A DNA stretch of 6,216 bases, from the NCBI GenBank assembly GCA_002327305.1, contig DCUZ01000091.1, positions 2,838-9,053 of the forward strand, given 5' to 3'. Shown here piece by piece: positions 1-5,278 of this stretch. The notes beneath the pieces were generated by a model. The model worked only from the letters and a program-made list of their open reading frames with translations. It did no database searches and had not been told where the DNA came from. This DNA comes from Holophagales bacterium UBA2201. GTDB lineage: Bacteria > Acidobacteriota > Thermoanaerobaculia > UBA2201. Numbering within the stretch: position 1 is the first letter of the stretch; each line of letters starts with the position of its first letter. Made by a program: the position numbers and the translations under genes.

Positions 1-908
1 TCGCCCACCTCGACCTGCCCAAGAGTTTGGAGGCCTACCACCAGGAGACGGGCCGCGCGGGACGCGACGGCGCCCCCGCCGACGCCTGGATGGCCTACGG
101 CCTCCAGGACCTCTTCAACCTCCTGTACTTGATCGATTCCTCGGAGAGCGAGCCGGCCCGCAAGGCGATCGAGCGGCGCAAATTGGACGCCCTCCTGGCC
201 TACTGCGAGGTCACCGACTGCCGCCGCCAGGTCCTCCTCCGGTATTTCGGCGAGGAGATGCCCGCCCCCTGCGGCAACTGCGACACCTGCCTCGAACCCG
301 CCGCCACCTGGGACGCCACCACGGCGGCGCAAAAGGCCCTGTCGGCGGTCCACCGCACCGGCGGGCGGTTCGGCGCCCTCCATCTCATCGACCTCCTCCG
401 CGGCGAGGCCACGGAAAAGGTCCTCCGCCACGGGCACGACAAACTCCCCACCTTCGGCGTGGGGACCGAGCTCGACCTCCGCGGATGGCGCAACGTCTTC
501 CGCCAGCTCGTCGCCCGGGGCTGCCTGAAAACCGACCTCGACGGCTACAACACCCTGGCCCTGACCCCCAGGGCCTGGCCCGTCCTGAAAGGGGAAGAGC
601 GCCTCGCCCTGCGCGAAGAACGCAAGAGCGCGAAGAAAACGAAAAAGCGCAGGGTATCAGAGGAGGCCGCGGCCCCTTTATTCGGCCACGAGGCCCGCTT
701 CGAGGCCCTCCGCGCCTGGCGCATGAAGGTCGCCCGGGCCCGCGGCGTCGCCCCCTATGTCGTCTTCCACGACCGCACCCTGCGCGAACTCGCCGCCCGC
801 AATCCCTCCACCCTCGAAGAGCTCGCCGGGATCACCGGCATCGGCGAACAAAAGCTCAAGCACTACGGCAACGCGGTCCTGAAGGTCCTTAAGGGAGTTG
901 AAGCATGA
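1..908 (+). CDS. recQ: ATP-dependent DNA helicase RecQ, C-terminal part (5' truncated by window)
   Basis: This is the 3' portion of a RecQ-family 3'-5' DNA helicase, which acts in the cytoplasm in recombinational repair and fork processing. The reading frame is open to the left edge (first full codon at base 3), and 301 residues are visible. Counting from that codon, helicase motif VI QETGRAGRDG lies at about 14-23, with its arginine finger. A zinc-binding site follows with Cys73, Cys90, Cys93 and Cys96 (the last three as CGNCDTC). A winged-helix RQC domain spans about 104-198, then a Lys/Arg-rich linker (about 205-217) and an HRDC domain (about 226-298) ending in the helix-hairpin-like ITGIGEQKLKHYG. 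The domain order and C-terminal length are those of ordinary bacterial RecQ. The gene is clearly more GC-rich than the operon downstream and is probably host housekeeping rather than part of it. The upstream ATPase motifs lie outside the window. Confidence 0.97.
   Translation, partial: AHLDLPKSLEAYHQETGRAGRDGAPADAWMAYGLQDLFNLLYLIDSSESEPARKAIERRKLDALLAYCEVTDCRRQVLLRYFGEEMPAPCGNCDTCLEPAATWDATTAAQKALSAVHRTGGRFGALHLIDLLRGEATEKVLRHGHDKLPTFGVGTELDLRGWRNVFRQLVARGCLKTDLDGYNTLALTPRAWPVLKGEERLALREERKSAKKTKKRRVSEEAAAPLFGHEARFEALRAWRMKVARARGVAPYVVFHDRTLRELAARNPSTLEELAGITGIGEQKLKHYGNAVLKVLKGVEA
893..897 (+). promoter_or_regulatory. Shine-Dalgarno-like GGGAG inside the end of recQ
   Basis: AAGGGAG ends at base 897, seven bases before an ATG at 905 that overlaps the recQ stop codon as ATGA. 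Sequence and spacing are good for a ribosome binding site. It supports, but does not prove, that a coupled gene once began, or still begins, at 905. Confidence 0.35.
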
Positions 909-958
909 AAATGGCTCGGACACATCTTGTCCAAGTTGGCGCCTATACTGCATGGTAA
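905..958 (+). other. 17-codon reading frame overlapping the recQ stop; possible remnant or leader peptide
   Basis: An ATG at 905 overlaps the recQ TGA (ATGA, 905-908) and is preceded by a well-placed GGGAG. It opens a frame of only 17 codons, MKMARTHLVQVGAYTAW, closed by TAA at 956-958. That stop overlaps a further ATG (TAATG) starting an 11-codon frame that ends at 993. I recognise no family. The coupled-start architecture is typical of a real downstream operon gene. The shortness fits either a gene decapitated when the following island arrived, a leader peptide, or chance. Its base composition matches the AT-richer gap, not recQ. Confidence 0.25.
918..932. repeat. Short perfect inverted repeat GGACA-N5-TGTCC
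   Basis: Perfect 5-base arms at 918-922 and 928-932 are separated by five bases. No T-run follows, so it does not look like an intrinsic terminator. It could be a small operator half-site pair or chance. It lies about 70 bases upstream of the predicted -35 box. Confidence 0.25.
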
Positions 959-972
959 TGAAAAGTGGCCTG

Positions 973-999
973 AGTCTTAATCCTTCAAATTAAAAGACT
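973..999. repeat. Imperfect AT-rich inverted repeat just upstream of the operon promoter; possible operator
   Basis: Arms AGTCTT (973-978) and AAGACT (994-999) are perfect. The pairing continues inward as AAT (979-981) with ATT (989-991) after a two-base bulge, leaving a seven-base loop. The element ends five bases before the predicted -35 box at 1005. That position suits an activator or repressor site for the downstream operon. A role as recQ terminator is less likely because no U-tract follows. Confidence 0.35.
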
Positions 1000-1004
1000 T
1001 GGGC

Positions 1005-1033
1005 TTGACCGGCATGGGCGCGCCGAGTATAGT
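1005..1033 (+). promoter_or_regulatory. Sigma70-type promoter of the PLD-helicase operon
   Basis: The -35 box TTGACC (1005-1010; consensus TTGACA) and the -10 box TATAGT (1028-1033; consensus TATAAT) each differ from consensus at one position and have the optimal 17-base spacer. Transcription would start near 1040, giving a leader of about 50 bases before the ATG at 1091. It is the best promoter I found by eye in the gap, and it lies where a promoter for the first operon gene is expected. It implies that the operon is transcribed independently of recQ. Confidence 0.7.
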
Positions 1034-1080
1034 TAAACCGATTGAGATTCGGGTTTTTGTAGATTGCTTTGGCCAGAAAA

Positions 1081-1085
1081 GGGAG
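1081..1085 (+). promoter_or_regulatory. Ribosome binding site that decides the helicase start
   Basis: GGGAG sits five bases upstream of the ATG at 1091. An in-frame TTG at 1064 would add nine residues but would put this site inside the gene and has no comparable site of its own, so ATG 1091 is preferred. Confidence 0.7.
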
Positions 1086-1090
1086 AACGG

Positions 1091-4000
1091 ATGCCCAGAA
1101 TCTTCGACAACATCGAGCAACAGCTACTTCCCACCTTAAGACAAACGATCGAAGTATCCGACCGTGCCGATTTCTGTGTGGGCTATTTTAATCTCCGGGG
1201 ATGGAAGCAGATCGATTCCTTCATCGAGCGGTGGGATGGAGGGGAGGGCCATTGTTGCCGGCTGATGGTGGGCATGCAAAGACTTCCCCAGCATGAATTG
1301 CAGGAAGCGGTCAGCCTGATACGGAAGGATGAGGGCCTCGACCAGCAAACTGCCCTAAAACTCAAGAAACAACTGGCGGAGGATTTCAAGGAACAGTTGT
1401 GCATGGGCATCCCCACGGCCGAGGATGAGGCGGGATTGCGCCGGTTGGCGAAACAATTGCGTGCCAAAAAAGTAGTCGTCAAACTATTCCTGGCCTATCC
1501 ACTCCATGCAAAACTCTATCTCCTTTTCCGGCCGGACCCCATCAATCCCTCTGTCGGATACCTGGGTAGCAGCAACCTGACCCTGGCCGGCTTGTCCAAC
1601 CAGGGCGAACTGAATATTGATGTTATGGACCACGATGCCTGCGCCAAGCTGGCATCGTGGTTCGAGGAGCGATGGGGAGACCGGTGGTGCATCGATATTT
1701 CCGACGAATTGGCGGAAATCATTGAGACAAGTTGGGCGCGCGAAGACCTAATCCCCCCTTACCATATCTATCTGAAGATGGCCTATCACCTCGCCCAGGA
1801 GGCCCGCTCGGGCATTGCGGAATTCAAGATCCCCCGCGAATTCCAGGATGTCCTGTTCGAGTTCCAAAAAAAAGCGGTGCAGATTGCGGCCCACCATCTG
1901 AACAAGCGTGGCGGCGTTCTGATCGGCGATGTCGTGGGGTTGGGCAAAACCCTCATGGCCACGGCCGTGGCGCGGATCTTCGAAGAGGATTACTACTTGG
2001 AAACGCTGATCCTCTGCCCCAAGAACCTGCAACAGATGTGGGAAGATACCCGGCTCCGCTACCGGCTTCACGCCCGGGTGATGCCCTACTCGGTCGTCCA
2101 AAACGAACTGCCGGATCTCCAGCGTTTCCGCCTGGTCGTCCTGGATGAAAGCCATAATCTGCGAAACCCGGAGGGCCAACGCTACCACGCGATACACGAT
2201 TACATCGAAAAGAATGAAAGCAAGTGCATCCTACTATCGGCCACCCCCTACAACAAGACTTACCTTGACCTCTCCAGCCAATTGGCCCTGTTCCTGGAGA
2301 AAGACCTCGACCTGGGGATCAGGCCGGAACGCCTTCTTGCCGACCTGGGAGAAACCGAATTCATCCGTAAGCACCAGTGCTCGCCCCGCTCTCTCGCGGC
2401 CTTTGAAAAAAGCGATCATCCCGACGACTGGTGCGATCTGATGCGGCTCTATCTGGTCCGCCGGACACGGAGCTTCATCAAGGAGAATTACGCAAAAAAG
2501 GATGAGGGCAACGGGCGGCAGTATCTCCAATACCCTGACGGCCGCCGCTCCTATTTCCCCGAGCGGGTCCCCAAAACGCTGAGTTTTAAGATAGACGATG
2601 CGGATCCCAACGATCCCTACGCCCGCCTCTATGCCCAGGATGTGGTGGACGCCATCAATAGTCTGTCCCTGCCGCGGTATGGGCTGGCCAATTACATCGC
2701 CCCGAAACCGGCCAAGCCCCCCACGCCCGCCGAGGCCAAACAACTGGACAATCTCTCCCGGGCGGGCAAGCGCCTGATGGGATTCTGTCGGACCAACCTT
2801 TTCAAACGGCTGGAAAGCAGTGGAATGGTCTTTTTGCAGTCCGTCGAGCGGCACATTCTGCGCAACGCGATTTTTCTTTATGCCTTGCAGAATAATAAGC
2901 CCCTGCCCATCGGCCCGCAGGATATCGGACTGTTGGACAGCCGCAATTTCGACGGAGATGCTGATGCCACGATCGGCACGCTTGAGCTGTTTGAGGGCGA
3001 CAGCAATGGCGAAGAAACTCCTGAGGCGAATTTCCGGACCGAAGGCGAGCTGGCGACGCTGGCTGGCAGGATGTACAGTGATTACGCCACCCGCTACAAG
3101 TCCCGGTTCAAATGGCTCGAATCCGGATTATTCGTAAAGGCCCTCGCAAAAGACCTGAAAGCGGATTCCGATAAACTGCGCCGGGTGCTGGATCTGGCGG
3201 GCCCATGGGACCCCGCCCAGGACACGAAACTGCAAGCCCTGTTCAAACTGATCCAGAAAAAGCATCCCACGGAAAAAGTCCTCATCTTCACCCAATTTGC
3301 GGATACGGTCCGGTATATCGCCCGCCAATTTCAACTCAGCGGGCTCCCCCAGAGCGCGGGCGTTACCGGAGGGGATGACGATCCGACCACCCTGGCCTGG
3401 AGGTTCAGTCCGGTCAGCAACGAAAAAAGGGAGCGGATCAACCCGGCGGATGAAGTGCGGGTCCTGGCGGCCACCGATGTCCTAAGCGAAGGGCAGAATC
3501 TCCAGGACGCCCACATCGTGGTCAATTACGATCTCCCCTGGGCCATCATCCGGCTCATTCAGCGGGCGGGCCGCGTGGACCGTATCGGCCAGCTTGCCGA
3601 TACCATCTTCTGCTACTCCTTCATGCCCGCCGATGGGGTGGAACGCATCATTCGGCTGCGGCATCGGGTCCGGGAACGGCTAAGGCAAAATGCCGAGGTG
3701 GTGGGAGCCGACGAAGCCTTCTTCGACGACGACAACAACGAGCAGGCTGTCCGCGATCTCTACAACGAAAAGGCGGGGATTCTGGACGGGGACGACGACA
3801 CCGAAGTGGACCTCTCCTCCTATGCCTATGAAATCTGGGAGCAGGCGATCAAGAAGGAGCCCGAGCTGAAGAAAATCATCCCCGCCCTGCCCGCGGTCGT
3901 CTTTTCGGCCAAACAGCACAAAGCCACACCGGCTGACCCTGAAGGTATCCTGGTTTATTTGAAAACCCCTGAAGGGAACGACGCCCTGGCATGGATGGAC

Positions 4001-4465
4001 AAGCACGGCCACAGTGTCACCGAATCCCAGCTTCGAGTCCTCAAGGCCGCTCAATGCGAACCCGACACCCCGGCCCTGCCCAGGGATGAAGAGCATCATA
4101 TGCTCGTGAAAATGGCGGTGGAGCAGGTATTGAAGGAGGAGAAGAACATCGGCGGTGGCTTGGGACGTCCTTCCGGCGCCCGGTTCAAGACCTACGAGCG
4201 GCTCAGCCGGTATGCTGAGAAGGTGCGGGGGACCCTCTTTGAGCCGCCTGATCTCCGAAAAGCCATTGATGAGATCTACCGGTTTCCCCTTCGGCAGACG
4301 GCCACGGACACGCTCAATCGCCAGATGAAAACCGGAATATCGGATGAGGAGTTAGCCCGTCTGGTTATGGATCTTCGCCAGGATGGGCGCCTCTGCGCCA
4401 TTCACGAAGAGGAAGAGGCCAAGGAGCCGCGGATCATCTGTTCCCTGGGTTTGAGAAATGGCTGA
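1091..4465 (+). CDS. PLD-domain / SNF2-family helicase fusion protein
   Basis: A 1124-residue protein joins a phospholipase-D-like nuclease domain to a SNF2/RapA-type DNA translocase. In the N-terminal domain (about 1-210), VGYFNLRGW is followed by the catalytic HxK (His139, Lys141) and GSSNLT (159-164); only one such half-site is present. The ATPase core begins near 255: Walker A GDVVGLGKT (279-287), motif Ia LILCPKNLQQMW (306-317), Walker B DESH (352-355), motif III SATP (383-386). A long insert follows, then RecA-like lobe 2 with VLIFTQFADT (730-739), ATDVLSEGQNLQ (794-805) and QRAGRVDRIGQ (824-834). Acidic clusters lie near 879-906, and the C-terminal 200 residues are unassigned, possibly ending in a winged helix. 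Family knowledge suggests ATP-driven dsDNA translocation coupled to cleavage. Placement with a methylase suggests the restriction or effector arm of a defence system. It overlaps the next gene by eight bases. Domain calls are firm; the defence role is inferred. Confidence 0.93.
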   Translation: MPRIFDNIEQQLLPTLRQTIEVSDRADFCVGYFNLRGWKQIDSFIERWDGGEGHCCRLMVGMQRLPQHELQEAVSLIRKDEGLDQQTALKLKKQLAEDFKEQLCMGIPTAEDEAGLRRLAKQLRAKKVVVKLFLAYPLHAKLYLLFRPDPINPSVGYLGSSNLTLAGLSNQGELNIDVMDHDACAKLASWFEERWGDRWCIDISDELAEIIETSWAREDLIPPYHIYLKMAYHLAQEARSGIAEFKIPREFQDVLFEFQKKAVQIAAHHLNKRGGVLIGDVVGLGKTLMATAVARIFEEDYYLETLILCPKNLQQMWEDTRLRYRLHARVMPYSVVQNELPDLQRFRLVVLDESHNLRNPEGQRYHAIHDYIEKNESKCILLSATPYNKTYLDLSSQLALFLEKDLDLGIRPERLLADLGETEFIRKHQCSPRSLAAFEKSDHPDDWCDLMRLYLVRRTRSFIKENYAKKDEGNGRQYLQYPDGRRSYFPERVPKTLSFKIDDADPNDPYARLYAQDVVDAINSLSLPRYGLANYIAPKPAKPPTPAEAKQLDNLSRAGKRLMGFCRTNLFKRLESSGMVFLQSVERHILRNAIFLYALQNNKPLPIGPQDIGLLDSRNFDGDADATIGTLELFEGDSNGEETPEANFRTEGELATLAGRMYSDYATRYKSRFKWLESGLFVKALAKDLKADSDKLRRVLDLAGPWDPAQDTKLQALFKLIQKKHPTEKVLIFTQFADTVRYIARQFQLSGLPQSAGVTGGDDDPTTLAWRFSPVSNEKRERINPADEVRVLAATDVLSEGQNLQDAHIVVNYDLPWAIIRLIQRAGRVDRIGQLADTIFCYSFMPADGVERIIRLRHRVRERLRQNAEVVGADEAFFDDDNNEQAVRDLYNEKAGILDGDDDTEVDLSSYAYEIWEQAIKKEPELKKIIPALPAVVFSAKQHKATPADPEGILVYLKTPEGNDALAWMDKHGHSVTESQLRVLKAAQCEPDTPALPRDEEHHMLVKMAVEQVLKEEKNIGGGLGRPSGARFKTYERLSRYAEKVRGTLFEPPDLRKAIDEIYRFPLRQTATDTLNRQMKTGISDEELARLVMDLRQDGRLCAIHEEEEAKEPRIICSLGLRNG

Positions 4466-5057
4466 TCACTCCTCCGCTTCGGGGTTGAATCTCTACATCA
4501 TCGCCGGGCCGAACGGCGCGGGCAAGACCACCTTTGCCCGAAAATTCCTGCCTGACTATGCCCGCTGTCTTGAATTCATCAATGCGGACCTGATCGCGGG
4601 GGGACTTTCCCCCTTTGCCCCGCAAAAAGCCGCGGTGGAGGCCGGTAAGATCATGCTCCGCCGTTTCAAGGAATTGGCGGGCCGGAAAGAGGATTTCGGT
4701 TTTGAAACTACCCTTGCCGGCACCACACTCGTGCGGCAGATCGAAAACCTGAAATCCCAAGGCTATCGCGTCCACATATTTTATCTGTGGCTGGCTTCAC
4801 CCGAGCTGGCTCTCCAGCGGATAGCCGATCGGGTCCGCAACGGCGGCCATGATGTTCCAGAAGCCGTAGTCCGTCGCCGGTTGGACAAAAGTTTGCGCAA
4901 TTTCCTGAACGCATATATTCCTCTGGCCGACACATGGATCATTTTCGATAACTCCGGTGAGATTCCCACGACGGTCGCGTACCGGGACGCGGCCGCTCTG
5001 CGCATTGATGATGCCGGGACCTATGAAGCCCTTTTGGAACGAGGCAAAGTGAAATGA
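4458..5057 (+). CDS. Zeta-toxin-like P-loop ATPase/kinase
   Basis: A 199-residue cytosolic protein of the zeta toxin-like, predicted ATPase or kinase group. It shows Walker A GPNGAGKTT (17-25), NADLIAGGLSPF (42-53) with Asp44 at the position of the zeta catalytic Asp, and FGFETTLAGTTL (80-91) with Glu83. The lid/sensor stretch RIADRVRNGGHDVP (121-134) is followed by the arginine-rich VVRRRLDKS (137-145). True zeta toxins phosphorylate UDP-N-acetylglucosamine; whether this one does, or acts on nucleotides or proteins, cannot be read here. The ATG at 4458 overlaps the helicase stop by eight bases and lacks a strong ribosome binding site, so translation is probably coupled to the helicase. No epsilon- or PezA-like antitoxin is adjacent; the following 72-residue gene is the only candidate partner. 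It may be the ATPase component of a helicase-methylase-ATPase defence locus. The fold is confident, the activity is not. Confidence 0.87.
   Translation: MADHSSASGLNLYIIAGPNGAGKTTFARKFLPDYARCLEFINADLIAGGLSPFAPQKAAVEAGKIMLRRFKELAGRKEDFGFETTLAGTTLVRQIENLKSQGYRVHIFYLWLASPELALQRIADRVRNGGHDVPEAVVRRRLDKSLRNFLNAYIPLADTWIIFDNSGEIPTTVAYRDAAALRIDDAGTYEALLERGKVK
5041..5044 (+). promoter_or_regulatory. Ribosome binding site for the 72-residue gene
   Basis: GAGG lies nine bases upstream of the ATG at 5054, within the end of the ATPase gene. With the ATGA stop/start overlap it supports the chosen start and efficient coupled translation. Confidence 0.55.
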
Positions 5058-5272
5058 AGAAAGAGATTCTGTCATCCACGCCACCCCCGTCCATACCATT
5101 GCTGGCCTTCCAGGCCCTTAAAGAGGCCGTGGCCGAGGCCATCGCCCAGCATAAACGCAACGGCCTGCCGATCGTGGTCCTGAAGGAAGGGCGCATCGTC
5201 ACCATCCCGGCGGATCAAATCATAGTGCAGGAACCCTCCGCCCCGTATGGCGGAGAAGCGCCGAGTCGCTGA
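5054..5272 (+). CDS. Small conserved-looking protein coupled to the zeta-like ATPase; candidate antitoxin/partner
   Basis: This 72-residue protein has no signal peptide or membrane segment. Its start overlaps the ATPase stop as ATGA (5054-5057) and has a GAGG ribosome binding site. Residues about 14-36 look like an amphipathic helix (LLAFQALKEAVAEAIAQHKR) followed by a compact beta-type stretch, NGLPIVVLKEGRIVTIPADQI (36-56), and a Pro/Ser/Gly tail. From memory, small proteins of this shape, with a helix followed by a 'G-x-x-I-x-V-x-x-D/E-G-x-x-V-x-x-P' strand pair, are common beside zeta-like predicted ATPases, but I cannot name a family. The location and coupling suggest a binding partner or antitoxin of the ATPase. 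No DNA-binding motif is evident. The overlapping longer frame at 5247-5816 is a shadow of the next gene. Confidence 0.68.
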   Translation: MKKEILSSTPPPSIPLLAFQALKEAVAEAIAQHKRNGLPIVVLKEGRIVTIPADQIIVQEPSAPYGGEAPSR

Positions 5273-5278
5273 CCGCCC

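Noticed and set aside
1035..1058. Possible intrinsic terminator: AAACC paired with GGTTT, then Ts
   Set aside because: The stem is only five or six base pairs with a 12-base loop, and the T-run is mostly part of the stem. It also overlaps the predicted transcription start, so it would not form in the operon transcript. A weak stop for recQ readthrough cannot be excluded.
1064..1090. TTG at 1064 as the helicase start (nine extra residues)
   Set aside because: It has no ribosome binding site, while ATG 1091 has GGGAG at five bases. The extra residues do not resemble part of a PLD domain.
2234..2854. Antisense frame of 206 codons inside the helicase
   Set aside because: It lies wholly within a well-supported SNF2 helicase gene, with no ribosome binding site of note and no family resemblance.
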